Shown piece by piece: positions 53,973 through 63,468 of a stretch of DNA of 63,566 bases. Where the stretch lies: the NCBI GenBank assembly GCA_964607755.1, contig CAZSMC010000023.1:1-63566 (forward strand), in the 5' to 3' direction. The stretch comes from CAZSMC01 sp964607755 (GTDB taxonomy: Bacteria > Zhuqueibacterota > Zhuqueibacteria > Residuimicrobiales > Krinioviventaceae). Both the position numbers and the translations under genes were made by a program. The first letter of the stretch is position 1, and every line of letters begins with the position of its first letter. The notes under the pieces were generated by a model that ran no database searches, was not told where the DNA came from, and worked only from the letters and a program-made list of their open reading frames with translations.

Positions 53973-55038
53973 CGCACTAAAAAAATATGCTTTAATAAAC
54001 GCCAAGATTCGTGCGCGCATCAGCAAGAAATTGCCTGATGAGATCATAGATGAAATGATCAGAGCAAAATCCCTTCTGGAAACTATCGAGCATCTCAAGG
54101 GCACTCCATACGATATCATTTATGCAGCATATACTGAAACCGGTGACATATTGACTGCTGAAAAAGAACTGCTTAAAAAAGAAATTGCATTATTTACAGA
54201 GCTTTTAAATTACGTCGATTCGAAAACCGGTGACTATATCAAGGCGCTTGCGCTGCGCTATGAAATTAACAATCTTAAAAATTGCATCCGCCTTTTTTTT
54301 GACCGGGTCATACGAGGGCGTGACATTTCCCTGCAGACGCCTTATCTTATACATGAAAAAATGATCAATTATTTTAGTTGTGACCGCATTATTTACGCCT
54401 CTTCGCTGGAAGAGCTTGTTGAGGCGCTTAAAGATACTCCGTACTATGTTATAGTCAAATCGACAGCCCAGGAACTAGAAAAAAAATCAACTGTCTTTTC
54501 CATTGAATCCGCACTGGACCGATTTTATTATGACAATGTGATTCACCAGATCTCTTCTTGCCTGAGCAAAAAGGATAAAGCTATTGCTCTTCAAGTTGTC
54601 AATCTCGACATTGATCTTGAAAATATCGAAAAGATGATCCGGTTTAAACATTTCTATAACATGGACGCTGAAACAGTGCTGCATTACATAATCCCCTACG
54701 GCCTGGTCCCCCTGGATATTGATGCTTTTAAAAAAATGTACGAAAATGAAGATATATCTGATATTCTGTCCGCTTTGATGGCAAAAAGCGACCGCTCGTT
54801 AAAAACATTTTTCAAGACGGATCTGCGCGAGCGGAACGAAAGGCTTTTGTTCATTGAAAAAATTACCGAGCAAATACTGATCTATAAAGCCCATCAAATA
54901 CTTTCCGGACCGCCATTCAACATTGGCATCATTCTCGCTTATTTCATACTGAAAAAAACTGAAATTAATAAAATAATGACGATCTTGAATGCGAAAAACT
55001 ATAACTATCAGCCGCGAAGGATAAGCGAACTGTTATGA
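53965..55038 (+). CDS. V/A-type ATPase subunit C
   Basis: Socket subunit (357 aa) that links the rotor axle to the membrane ring. All-helical with the family start KKYALINAKIRARISKKLPDE and repeated pattern LRYEINNLKNCIRLFFDR, which is typical of AtpC/NtpC. Overlaps its neighbours: 8 bases with the stalk gene and 4 (ATGA) with subunit I. Its position ahead of I and K differs from the E-C order seen in many archaea and Firmicutes. Confidence 0.88.
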   Translation: MSSALKKYALINAKIRARISKKLPDEIIDEMIRAKSLLETIEHLKGTPYDIIYAAYTETGDILTAEKELLKKEIALFTELLNYVDSKTGDYIKALALRYEINNLKNCIRLFFDRVIRGRDISLQTPYLIHEKMINYFSCDRIIYASSLEELVEALKDTPYYVIVKSTAQELEKKSTVFSIESALDRFYYDNVIHQISSCLSKKDKAIALQVVNLDIDLENIEKMIRFKHFYNMDAETVLHYIIPYGLVPLDIDAFKKMYENEDISDILSALMAKSDRSLKTFFKTDLRERNERLLFIEKITEQILIYKAHQILSGPPFNIGIILAYFILKKTEINKIMTILNAKNYNYQPRRISELL

Positions 55039-57092
55039 TGTTTCCTGAAAAAATGGTTCAAGTGTTCGGCATAGTACCGCGCCGGTTCAACGAAACAGTG
55101 ACTAAAGAACTTTTGCGGCAGGAACTTGTGCATTTTATTAACATCCATTATTTGGATCACAGCTTCAAAGAAAAAATTAAAGCTGCAGAAGACTCGAATT
55201 CTTCTTCCGGTAACGGTGAAAAAACTAATACATCTTCTATTACAGAAATACGCAAACGAGCGGAACGTTTTTTAAATATGGGCGGCTTTTCCGGATTTGC
55301 TCCTTCTTCTCTCCCGGAGGATGCAGAACCGGTTTTAAACCGGGAACAAGCAGAAAAAGAACTGGACTCTCTGGCGTCCCGGGTAGAATCATTAAGAAAC
55401 CGCCAGAGTGAACTGCAAGCGAATATACTGAAAACCGAGGACATTAAACGGCAAATTGACCTTTACGGAGATGTTAGAAACATCTTACAAAAAAGTTCGC
55501 CGCATGCGTTTCTTCAATCCCATACAGGCAGTATCGAGCCTTCTCTTATAGAAGACTTTAAGAAAGAATTTGCATCACTTCCGTCACTGGTCATCGAACT
55601 TGGAACGGATAGAGAGGAAAAATATATTCTTGTCATTAATATGAAACGTGATGAGCGTTCCGTAAAAAGCATTATGGAACGGTATCATTGGACAGACGCT
55701 GTCATACCTTCAGACGAGAATGATATTAAAAGTAACGCTCTATCTGAATTGGATGAAAAAATAGCAGGATTAAAAAAGCAACAGGAAAAAACGGCCTCTG
55801 AGATTGACAACATTTTTGCGGAAAAAAAAGATGTTCTCGTGGATATCTTTAGCCGGGCGCGTTTGAATGAAATTTCTCTAAAGGTAAAATCTTACCTGAA
55901 CACCACTGAACATACGTTTCTTTTCTCCGGATGGATCCCCTTAAAACGCAAACAAGATTTTGAAAATACCATGCGCCGCGCGACATCCGGACATGTTTAT
56001 CTTGAATGGATAAGTCCGGGCGAATCATCTCCCGTTGAACAACCTCCGGCACCGGTTAAACTGAACAATCCTGGTTTTCTCGCTCCGTTTGAAATGCTTG
56101 TGGAAAATTATGCCATTCCCGCTTACGGGTCAATCGACCCCACCCCTTTTGTCGCGCTCTCTTATTTACTCATGTTCGGCCTCATGTTTGCCGATGCCGG
56201 ACACGGCCTCTTGTTAATCCTTTCCGGTTTACTCGGTGCCCGTCTGATTAAAAGAAAAAATACAATAAAAAAACTTTTCCAATTAATCACATATTGCGGC
56301 TGTTCTGCCGTGGTTTCCGGAATTCTTTTCGGCTCCTATTTCGGATTCAGTATCTTCGAGCCAGTATGGTTTGATTATCACGGTATCGTAGCAGGACACA
56401 GTTCAGGGAATCCTTTTGTTAAAGACATCTACGGTATCTTAAAAATAGCGATCTTTTTCGGTATCTTTATCATCGCCGCTGGCATGATTTTTAACTGGAT
56501 AATTGCAATTCGTAATAAAAAATGGATACGCCTTGTTTTTGATAAAACCGGATTGCTCGGCGGTTGGCTTTACGCCTCAGGAGTCTATACCGCGTTTTAT
56601 TTTATTACAAATGATTATAAATCATTGCCGGACAGCAGATTCATAACCACGATGATTGTACTTCCTGCGCTGTTGTTTTTTTTAAAACCGGTTATTAGTT
56701 TTGTTTTTCCGGATAAAAACGCTGGCAAAAAGCATGCTTTTTCCATTTTCACTCTGATTGATGTCATCATGGAGTGGATCGTCGAAATGCTGGAAATATT
56801 CAGCGGCTTTTTGGCGAACACGCTGTCTTTTATGCGTGTTGCCGGACTGGGTATAGCGCATGTGAGTCTAATGATCGCTTTTTATCAAATTGCTACCATG
56901 GTTTCTCATGATGGCACCTTTGGATTGATGTCATATTTTACTCTGTTTGCCGGAAATCTTCTTGTCATTTTGCTGGAAGGACTTTCCGCCGGTATTCAGT
57001 CGCTCAGGCTGAATTATTATGAATTCTTTTCAAAGTTTTTTCAGGAAACCGGATACCGTTATAAACCGATTTCGTTTTCCTCAAATGAATAA
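55035..57092 (+). CDS. V/A-type ATPase subunit I (a subunit)
   Basis: Stator membrane subunit, 685 aa. Cytoplasmic N-half (1 to about 345) with coiled coils, then about seven to eight helices. The ion-channel arginine lies in SFMRVAGLGIAHVSLM (codon at 56835), equivalent to R735 of yeast Vph1. Conserved YGSIDPTPFVALSYLLMFGLMFADAGHGL is also a family mark. Complete length; overlaps subunit C by 4 bases. Confidence 0.95.
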   Translation: MMFPEKMVQVFGIVPRRFNETVTKELLRQELVHFINIHYLDHSFKEKIKAAEDSNSSSGNGEKTNTSSITEIRKRAERFLNMGGFSGFAPSSLPEDAEPVLNREQAEKELDSLASRVESLRNRQSELQANILKTEDIKRQIDLYGDVRNILQKSSPHAFLQSHTGSIEPSLIEDFKKEFASLPSLVIELGTDREEKYILVINMKRDERSVKSIMERYHWTDAVIPSDENDIKSNALSELDEKIAGLKKQQEKTASEIDNIFAEKKDVLVDIFSRARLNEISLKVKSYLNTTEHTFLFSGWIPLKRKQDFENTMRRATSGHVYLEWISPGESSPVEQPPAPVKLNNPGFLAPFEMLVENYAIPAYGSIDPTPFVALSYLLMFGLMFADAGHGLLLILSGLLGARLIKRKNTIKKLFQLITYCGCSAVVSGILFGSYFGFSIFEPVWFDYHGIVAGHSSGNPFVKDIYGILKIAIFFGIFIIAAGMIFNWIIAIRNKKWIRLVFDKTGLLGGWLYASGVYTAFYFITNDYKSLPDSRFITTMIVLPALLFFLKPVISFVFPDKNAGKKHAFSIFTLIDVIMEWIVEMLEIFSGFLANTLSFMRVAGLGIAHVSLMIAFYQIATMVSHDGTFGLMSYFTLFAGNLLVILLEGLSAGIQSLRLNYYEFFSKFFQETGYRYKPISFSSNE

Positions 57093-57145
57093 ATTGTAAA
57101 ACACTCAAAATAATAAACTATGCAGATTCACACTTTCAGGAGCTC

Positions 57146-57550
57146 ATGATGAAAAAAATTCGTAACACACATCCGGCAGCAGAAAAATTAAGAGCGGACA
57201 TCAGGATCAGTTTGATTATCCTTACTGCTATCCTGTTAATCTCAGGCGCGGTCTTTGCCACCTATGCAGCACAGGAAGAAGACCCTGAACTGACTGAAGA
57301 AACAACTCTCCCACCGCTATCAAAAGAACAGGCTGATGTATCAAAAATGGGATTTCTTGCTGCAGCCATTGCTTTTGGCGCAGGCGCGATCGCTGCAGGT
57401 TTTGCCATATCTCACGTCGGTGCTGCAGCCATGGGCGCCATTGCCGAAAAGCCGGAAATCGCCGGCCAGGCTCTTATTTTTATAGCCCTTGCCGAAGGTC
57501 TCGTTGTCTTTGGCTTTATAACCGCTCTTATGATACTTGGTAAAGTTTAA
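57146..57550 (+). CDS. V/A-type ATPase subunit K (proteolipid)
   Basis: Rotor ring subunit, 134 aa. A signal-like hydrophobic segment (about 22-42) and an acidic stretch precede a single two-helix hairpin: FLAAAIAFGAGAIAAGFAIS and ALIFIALAEGLVVFGFITAL, with the ion-carrying glutamate E117. AGAIAEKPE-type loop (AMGAIAEKPEIAG) is typical. The lack of a helix-1 glutamine and of S/T after the glutamate points to protons rather than sodium, but this is tentative. AGGAG precedes ATG 57146, so the leader is translated; a cleaved leader is also known in Thermus. Confidence 0.93.
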   Translation: MMKKIRNTHPAAEKLRADIRISLIILTAILLISGAVFATYAAQEEDPELTEETTLPPLSKEQADVSKMGFLAAAIAFGAGAIAAGFAISHVGAAAMGAIAEKPEIAGQALIFIALAEGLVVFGFITALMILGKV

Positions 57551-57610
57551 CACGGCTGTTGTCAAGACGCAACAGCCGCAAAATGCTGTTATAAAAAAGG
57601 TGTTGTTCTA

Positions 57611-57916
57611 ATGAAGTATTTTGTCATCGGTGATGAAGATACTGTTTTAGGATTCGGTCTGGTTGGTGTCAAAGGCTTTGTCGCCAACACGAAAACCGAA
57701 GCTGAAAGTTCATTTAACGAGGCGCTCAAAAATGAAGAAATAGGCATCATCATCATTACCGAAAAAACCGCTGAACTCATTCGCCCACTGGTCAATGCGT
57801 ATCTTTTTACATCCAGCTTTCCGCTTATTGTTGAAATACAAGACCGCAGCGGAAAAATGGAAGGGAAACCCGGTATTCGCCAGATGGTGAATGAAGCTAT
57901 TGGCGTAAAATTATAA
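57611..57916 (+). CDS. V/A-type ATPase subunit F
   Basis: Central-stalk subunit, 101 aa. MKYFVIGDEDTVLGFGLVGVKG is the unmistakable family start, with a Rossmann-like core and IIIITEKTAELIRP. It sits with subunit D on the rotor and influences catalytic coupling. 60 bases after the K gene and 18 before E. Confidence 0.95.
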   Translation: MKYFVIGDEDTVLGFGLVGVKGFVANTKTEAESSFNEALKNEEIGIIIITEKTAELIRPLVNAYLFTSSFPLIVEIQDRSGKMEGKPGIRQMVNEAIGVKL

Positions 57917-57934
57917 GTTTACAAGGCGATAATA

Positions 57935-58567
57935 ATGACCACAAATAATCAGGAAACCGCTCTTGTTGAGAGCATTAAAAAAGCGGCGCAGGATGAAGCC
58001 CGGGAAATTTTGGATAACGCGCACCGGATTGTAAATGAACGAAATAAAAGCACTGATAAACAAATCAGTGAAATAAAAAAAGAAAACCAGAAAAGAATAG
58101 AACAACAATTGACCGCGATTGTCCAGGAGGGCAACCGGAAAATTGCATCGTTAAAACGAAAACAACAGCTTGCACTCAAAAAACAAATTATCAATTACGT
58201 GACAAACCGGGTTATTGAAAAATTTAATACGCTCGTTTCAAGCCCCGGGTTTAGAGAGGTAATGCTCGAATGGACAGTGGAAGCGGCGCTCGGACTTGAG
58301 GAAAAAGATGCCGTGCTCAAAGTTACCGAATCATATAAATCATTTGCTGACGATGCGTTTTGCAACGAAGCAGTTCGCCGGTACAACGCACTCACTGGCA
58401 AATCCATGAGTCTGACACTCTCCCCTGAGATTATAAAAAAAGGATATGGTATTATTTTGCAATCAAAAAACGGCAAAACCGCATATAATAACCTTTTGGA
58501 AAACCGGCTTTACAGACAAAAAGACACTATTGAAGCACTTGTACTAGAGGATATTTTCAATGAGTAA
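57935..58567 (+). CDS. V/A-type ATPase subunit E
   Basis: Peripheral-stalk subunit, 210 aa. Long N-terminal coiled coil (ALVESIKKAAQDEAREILDNA through about 110) and a globular C-domain (EWTVEAALGLEEKDAVL..., LTLSPEIIKKGYGIILQSKNG). Overlaps the subunit A gene by 8 bases. Partner of the small coiled-coil subunit that opens the operon. Confidence 0.9.
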   Translation: MTTNNQETALVESIKKAAQDEAREILDNAHRIVNERNKSTDKQISEIKKENQKRIEQQLTAIVQEGNRKIASLKRKQQLALKKQIINYVTNRVIEKFNTLVSSPGFREVMLEWTVEAALGLEEKDAVLKVTESYKSFADDAFCNEAVRRYNALTGKSMSLTLSPEIIKKGYGIILQSKNGKTAYNNLLENRLYRQKDTIEALVLEDIFNE

Positions 58568-60362
58568 ATTAATGCCGGATGGCAGCGATAAAAAAGAACG
58601 CATCATCGGATCCGTTTTTCGAGTGAACGGCCCGGTCATTGAAGTCATCGGCATTACAGACGCAATGATGCTGGAATTAGTCGCAGTCGGCAGCCAGCAA
58701 TTAACCGGCGAAATTGTAAAGCTGGAAAGCGATAGAGCAATTATTCAAGTTTATGAAGACACCACTGGTGTAAAACCCGGAGAGCCTGTTTACGGCAGCG
58801 GCGCATTATTATCTCCGGAACTCGGTCCCGGACTTGTTGGAACGATCTATGACGGTATTTTACGGCCGCTATCAGCCTTGTTAAACATGAGTGGCGACTT
58901 TTTGGACCGTGGTGTGACAGCCTCGCCCATTGATCAGGAAAAGCAATGGTTGTTTCAACCAGAAATAACCGAAGGAACAACCATTCATGGCGGCATGATC
59001 ATCGGTTCGGTCAAAGAAACTGAACTGTTCACACATCGCATCATCATTCCCCCATCTGTACAGGGGACGCTTGAATGGATCGCTCCTGAAGGAAATTATA
59101 CGGTTAAAGATACAATTGCAGAAATTAAAAATGATGATTCGGTCATTCCTGTTCGCATGGCACAAAAATGGCCGATACGCCACGCCCGGCCAGTGAAAGG
59201 ACGTGCTCCATTGAACACACCGCTCGTTACCGGGCAGCGGGTGATAGATACCCTCTTTCCTGTTGCCAAAGGCGGTACAGTTGCTATACCCGGAGGCTTT
59301 GGCACCGGAAAAACTATGACCCAGCACGCTGTTGCCAAATGGTGCGATGCCGATATTATCGTTTACATCGGCTGTGGCGAACGCGGCAATGAAATGACCG
59401 ATGTTTTGAGTGATTTTCCGAAACTCGTCGATCCGCGTACCGGTAGAAGCTTGATGGAGCGCACTATCTTGATTGCCAATACCTCCAACATGCCGGTGTC
59501 TGCACGGGAAGCCAGCATTTATACCGGCGTAACCCTTGCAGAATATATCCGGGACCAGGGGTATCATGTTGCCGTTATGGCTGATTCCACATCCCGCTGG
59601 GCTGAAGCCCTGCGAGAGTTATCCGGACGCATGGAAGAAATGCCAGCAGAAGAGGGATTCCCCGCCTATCTGCCGACTCGTATCGCAGAATTTTACGAAA
59701 GAGCGGGATTTATGGAAACATTGAGCGGTAAAACCGGGTCTGTGACCCTGATTGGCGCAGTTTCTCCGCCTGGCGGCGATTTCTCCGAACCAGTGACTCA
59801 GCACACAAAACGGTTTGTGCGCTGTTTCTGGAGCCTTGACCGTCAACTCGCTAATGCACGGCATTATCCCGCGATATCATGGCTGGAAAGTTACAGCGAA
59901 TACCTGTCTGATATAGCGCCATGGTGGGAACAACATGCCGGCACAGAGTGGAGCAGCTACCGGAGTAGTATTATGGAACTACTGCAACGAGAAGTCCGAC
60001 TTAACCAGGTGGTAAAACTCGTAGGGCCCGATGCGCTCCCGGATTCCCAGCGCTTTATTATCGATGTGTGTACCCTATTCAAAAATGCGTTTCTGCAACA
60101 GAATGCTTTTGATGAAAACGACCGTTTCTCAACTGTTGAAAAACAATATAAAATGCTCGAACTTGTACTGTATTATTATAATCGCGGCCAAAGAGCAATA
60201 AAAAACGGCGCCACCCTGGTGAAACTCAGACAAATGAAAGTTTACCAGGATCTTGTGAAAATGAAATTTTCAATTGCAAATGAGGATATATCTGAATTTG
60301 ATAAAACTATGAGGCGCCTGGGACGCTCCTTTGACCAGTTGGAGGCTATTTTTGGACAATGA
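58560..60362 (+). CDS. V/A-type ATPase catalytic subunit A
   Basis: Catalytic nucleotide-binding subunit, 600 aa. The P-loop GGFGTGKT is at 245-252, followed by VYIGCGERGNEMTDVL and the Walker B/arginine-rich block VAVMADSTSRWAEALRELSGRM. The non-homologous insert (about 115-205) that separates A from F-type beta is present. Start ATG 58560 overlaps subunit E by 8 bases. Near-textbook conservation. Confidence 0.98.
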   Translation: MSKLMPDGSDKKERIIGSVFRVNGPVIEVIGITDAMMLELVAVGSQQLTGEIVKLESDRAIIQVYEDTTGVKPGEPVYGSGALLSPELGPGLVGTIYDGILRPLSALLNMSGDFLDRGVTASPIDQEKQWLFQPEITEGTTIHGGMIIGSVKETELFTHRIIIPPSVQGTLEWIAPEGNYTVKDTIAEIKNDDSVIPVRMAQKWPIRHARPVKGRAPLNTPLVTGQRVIDTLFPVAKGGTVAIPGGFGTGKTMTQHAVAKWCDADIIVYIGCGERGNEMTDVLSDFPKLVDPRTGRSLMERTILIANTSNMPVSAREASIYTGVTLAEYIRDQGYHVAVMADSTSRWAEALRELSGRMEEMPAEEGFPAYLPTRIAEFYERAGFMETLSGKTGSVTLIGAVSPPGGDFSEPVTQHTKRFVRCFWSLDRQLANARHYPAISWLESYSEYLSDIAPWWEQHAGTEWSSYRSSIMELLQREVRLNQVVKLVGPDALPDSQRFIIDVCTLFKNAFLQQNAFDENDRFSTVEKQYKMLELVLYYYNRGQRAIKNGATLVKLRQMKVYQDLVKMKFSIANEDISEFDKTMRRLGRSFDQLEAIFGQ

Positions 60363-61848
60363 AAAAATAATAACCCGTGATTCCAGTAAAACAAATACTG
60401 ATCTACAAATAGCTGCTGAGAAAGCTGTAAAGAAGAAATCATTGCCTTTGCCGTCAATGCTCATCGACAAACTAAAAAGCGGCAAAGAGTATATCGGCAT
60501 AGACAGAATCGACGGCCCGCTCTTGTTCATAAAAAACACCCACAATGTTGGTTTTCGAGAACTGGTTGAATGTATTGATTCATCCGGAGCAGTGCGTCTC
60601 GGAATTGTCCTTGACACCTCGGCTGATATGGTTGTGGTTCAGCTATTTGAAGGCACCGCTTCCTTGACACTGCCAAATACGCGGCTTCGCTTTAAAGGAG
60701 AGGCTCATCAACTGGGCGTATCAGAAAAAATGCTTGGCCGGGTTTTCAACGGACTGGGGCATCCCCTGGACGGTGGCCCGGCGCCACGCGCTGAAAAGTA
60801 TCTCAATGTGAACGGAAAAGCCATAAATCCAACAGCGCGCGAGTATCCGCGTGATTTTATCCAGACTGGTCTCTCGGTGATCGACGGCATGAACACCCTT
60901 ATACGCGGACAAAAATTGCCTATCTTTTCCGGAAACGGGCTGCCGCATAATGAACTTGCCGCGCAAATAACCCGACAGGCGAAAATACGCGGAACCGAAT
61001 CCGATTTTGCCACTATCTTTGCCGCCATGGGCGTAAAACACGATGTTGCGAATTATTTTATCCGCTCATTCGAAGAATCCGGTGTGGCCGACAAAGTAGC
61101 ACTCTTCCTTTCACTTGCTGATGACCCGTCTATTGAGCGGCTTATCACGCCGCGAAGCGCTCTTACACTGGCAGAGTACCTTGCTTTTGAGAAAAATATG
61201 CACGTCCTTGTCATATTGACTGATATGGCAAATTACTGCGAATCGTTGCGGGAAATCTCAACAATACGCGGCGAAATTCCTTCACGTAAAGGCTATCCTG
61301 GTTACCTCTATTCGGATTTGGCAGAGCTGTACGAACGTTCCGGTATGCTCAAAAGTTCGAACGGCTCAATTACTCAGCTCCCTATTTTAACCATGCCCAA
61401 TGACGATATCTCACATCCGATCCCTGATCTCACCGGCTATATCACAGAAGGACAGATCGTTTTTGACCGTGAAATGAACTCGCGCGGTATATATCCTCCG
61501 GTTGCAGGCCTTCCCTCACTGTCACGGCTTATGAAAGACGGCATCGGTACAGGCATGACCCGGGAAGACCATCCACATCTGGCAAGCCAGTTATTCGCAG
61601 CTTACAGTTATGTAAAAGATGTGCGTAACCTTGCTTCGGTGATCGGTGAAGAAGAACTGACCCCCCTGGATACACAATATCTTGAATTTGGCAAAGTCTT
61701 TGAAGAAAACTTTATTACTCAGGGAATTCGTGAAGAACGGTCCATAGAGCAAACACTTGATCTGGGCTGGGAAGCGCTTCGAACCCTTCCCGTTGAAGAA
61801 TTGACACGGTTGACTGAAGAGGAAATTGATACCTATTATGATGCTTAA
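60352..61848 (+). CDS. V/A-type ATPase subunit B
   Basis: Non-catalytic nucleotide-binding subunit, 498 aa; no P-loop, the equivalent region is LPIFSGNGLPHNELAAQI. Other marks: SVIDGMNTLIRGQKLP, DMANYCESLREISTIRGEIPSRKGYPGYLYSDLAELYERSG. The start is best read as TTG 60352: a perfect GGAGG at 60341-60345 lies 6 bases before it, inside the end of the subunit A gene, whose stop is at 60360-60362. A nearby ATG (60359) is out of frame. The 11-base overlap implies coupling. Confidence 0.96.
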   Translation: MDNEKIITRDSSKTNTDLQIAAEKAVKKKSLPLPSMLIDKLKSGKEYIGIDRIDGPLLFIKNTHNVGFRELVECIDSSGAVRLGIVLDTSADMVVVQLFEGTASLTLPNTRLRFKGEAHQLGVSEKMLGRVFNGLGHPLDGGPAPRAEKYLNVNGKAINPTAREYPRDFIQTGLSVIDGMNTLIRGQKLPIFSGNGLPHNELAAQITRQAKIRGTESDFATIFAAMGVKHDVANYFIRSFEESGVADKVALFLSLADDPSIERLITPRSALTLAEYLAFEKNMHVLVILTDMANYCESLREISTIRGEIPSRKGYPGYLYSDLAELYERSGMLKSSNGSITQLPILTMPNDDISHPIPDLTGYITEGQIVFDREMNSRGIYPPVAGLPSLSRLMKDGIGTGMTREDHPHLASQLFAAYSYVKDVRNLASVIGEEELTPLDTQYLEFGKVFEENFITQGIREERSIEQTLDLGWEALRTLPVEELTRLTEEEIDTYYDA

Positions 61849-62467
61849 TAACTATACCCCCACGAGAACAACTCTTCTCAAACTCAAGCGCGATCTCTCT
61901 TTTGCCACCCTTGGATATGATCTGCTCGATCAAAAAAGAAATATTCTGGTGATGGAGCTCCTGGATCTGGTCGACCAGACTGTAGATTATCAAAATCTCG
62001 TTGACGAAGCATTACAGGCGGCCTATAGCTCCCTGGAAGAAGCTGTTCTGAAAATGGGCAAGATGAAAGTTTTTTGTCTTTCCAGCGCTGTCCATATTGA
62101 TGCGGATATTAACATAGGTGCACGCAATATAATGGGCGTCTCTCTGCCGGTAGTGGAAACAAATTTCCAGGAACGTTCTCCTTATTTCAGTCCTTTAGAC
62201 ACACATTTTTTCATCGATAGTTCTATTGTCCATTTTAAAAAGGCGCTTAAAATCATGGGACGTTTTTCTGAACTCAAAATATCCGTTATGCGTCTTGCTG
62301 CAGAAGTAAAAAAAACAATAAGAAAAGTTAATGCTCTTGAAAAAATCGCTATCCCTGAATACCGTCAAGCAATTAAATATATCGAAAACCGGCTTGAAGA
62401 AAATGAACGGGATGCGGTTATTCTACTTAAAAAAATAAAACAACGGCTGGAAAAAAAGGCCAACTAG
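61838..62467 (+). CDS. V/A-type ATPase subunit D
   Basis: Central axle subunit, 209 aa. MMLNNYTPTRTTLLKLKRDLSFATLGYDLLDQKRNILVMEL is the family N-helix in pieces PTRTTLLKLKR and LLDQKR; the C-terminal helix NALEKIAIPEYRQAIKYIENRLEENER is also diagnostic. The start at ATG 61838 overlaps subunit B by 11 bases; a TTG at 61826 is possible but too near the AGAGG. Last structural gene of the ATPase operon. Confidence 0.93.
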   Translation: MMLNNYTPTRTTLLKLKRDLSFATLGYDLLDQKRNILVMELLDLVDQTVDYQNLVDEALQAAYSSLEEAVLKMGKMKVFCLSSAVHIDADINIGARNIMGVSLPVVETNFQERSPYFSPLDTHFFIDSSIVHFKKALKIMGRFSELKISVMRLAAEVKKTIRKVNALEKIAIPEYRQAIKYIENRLEENERDAVILLKKIKQRLEKKAN

Positions 62468-62477
62468 GGAGAAGCGC

Positions 62478-62966
62478 ATGAGCGATATTATCCGTAATAT
62501 GTTGGTATATATTGATGGAACTGAACATGCAGTAGTAGCTGCTCACTATGCTGTCTGTCTGGCAAAAACGCTTCATGCAGAGCTATCGGCTTTGTTTGTT
62601 GTAAACACGCAAGCTCTCGGCACGCTGGTGAAATCGCGAATTTTTCTCAGAGATGAGGAAATGGAGTATCGTCGTGACCTGAACGCCGATGCTGAGCGCT
62701 ACTTGAAACATGTCAAGGCGATCGGCCAGGCAAAAGGCGTAGATATCAAGCTGTTACACCAAAGTGGATCAGTTAGCGGCGAAATTAAAAAGTGCGTTAA
62801 AGAAAATGATATCGATTTGCTGATTATTGGAGAATTGTCCAGGATAAAGTCGCGCCGCGATCAATTTTATGACGAAACAGAACGTGCCATGAGAAGCGTT
62901 ACCTGCTCAGTCCTCATGGTTAAAGATGAAGACCGGGTATGGAAAATGTATGACAACCTGTTATAA
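62478..62966 (+). CDS. Universal stress protein (UspA family)
   Basis: Protein of 162 aa with the Usp alpha/beta fold: start MLVYIDGTEHAVVAAHYAVCLAK, strand ELSALFVVN, and the helix VKENDIDLLIIGEL. The ATP-binding GxxGx9GS loop is changed (IIGELSRIKSRRDQF...CSVLMVKD), so nucleotide binding is doubtful. Starts 11 bases after the ATPase subunit D stop with AGGGAGA upstream, so it is likely in the same transcript and may adjust or report on the ATPase or a linked ion transporter. Confidence 0.88.
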   Translation: MSDIIRNMLVYIDGTEHAVVAAHYAVCLAKTLHAELSALFVVNTQALGTLVKSRIFLRDEEMEYRRDLNADAERYLKHVKAIGQAKGVDIKLLHQSGSVSGEIKKCVKENDIDLLIIGELSRIKSRRDQFYDETERAMRSVTCSVLMVKDEDRVWKMYDNLL

Positions 62967-63012
62967 AGAGAACTAATATGCAGAGAATAATGTTGATTTA
63001 CTACAGGAGCTT

Positions 63013-63468
63013 ATGATGATTTTACTTGATATATTGACAAAAGATGTTATTGCTGTACCGCTCAAGACTCACGATAAAAACGGAGCCATAAGAGAATTAA
63101 TAAAACTTTTAAAAAATAACGGTAAAATCACAGATGAAGAAAAAGTTTATGATGCCATCATGACGCGGGAGGATAAATGCAGCACAGGACTGGAAAAAGG
63201 CATCGCTGTACCCCATGCCAAAACAGAAGCGGCAACAAAACTCACAGCAGCTATTGGTATCTCGCCAGAAGGCATTGAATTCGGATCATTGGACGGTGCC
63301 CCCTCAAAACTCATCTTTCTGGTTATCGCTCCACCCGCTGGATCCGGAGCGCATATTGAACTTTTATCTGAAATCGCACGATTGTCTAAATTCCAGTCAA
63401 TTTGTGATGAACTTGTTGAAGCAGAAAGCGCTGAAAAGGTATTATCCATATTACATGGGGAAGAGTAA
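63013..63468 (+). CDS. PTS EIIA-type (fructose/nitrogen PTS) protein
   Basis: EIIA type-2 domain, 151 aa. Phosphohistidine H68 in GIAVPHAKTEA, preceded by REDKCSTGLEKG, and a late LIFLVIAPPAGSGAHIELLSEIARL; all typical of PtsN/FruA-IIA. No sugar permease domain. Such stand-alone proteins regulate potassium or nitrogen functions, or are fused to or encoded with ion exchangers. Here it follows the ATPase and Usp genes, 46 bases after the latter; the next gene is outside the window. Ribosome binding site AGGAGC before ATG 63013. Confidence 0.92.
   Translation: MMILLDILTKDVIAVPLKTHDKNGAIRELIKLLKNNGKITDEEKVYDAIMTREDKCSTGLEKGIAVPHAKTEAATKLTAAIGISPEGIEFGSLDGAPSKLIFLVIAPPAGSGAHIELLSEIARLSKFQSICDELVEAESAEKVLSILHGEE

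Noticed and set aside
57146..57280. Unusual N-terminal extension on the ATPase proteolipid
   Set aside because: A leader peptide on this subunit is also known in Thermus-type V/A-ATPases, so it is not remarkable on its own.
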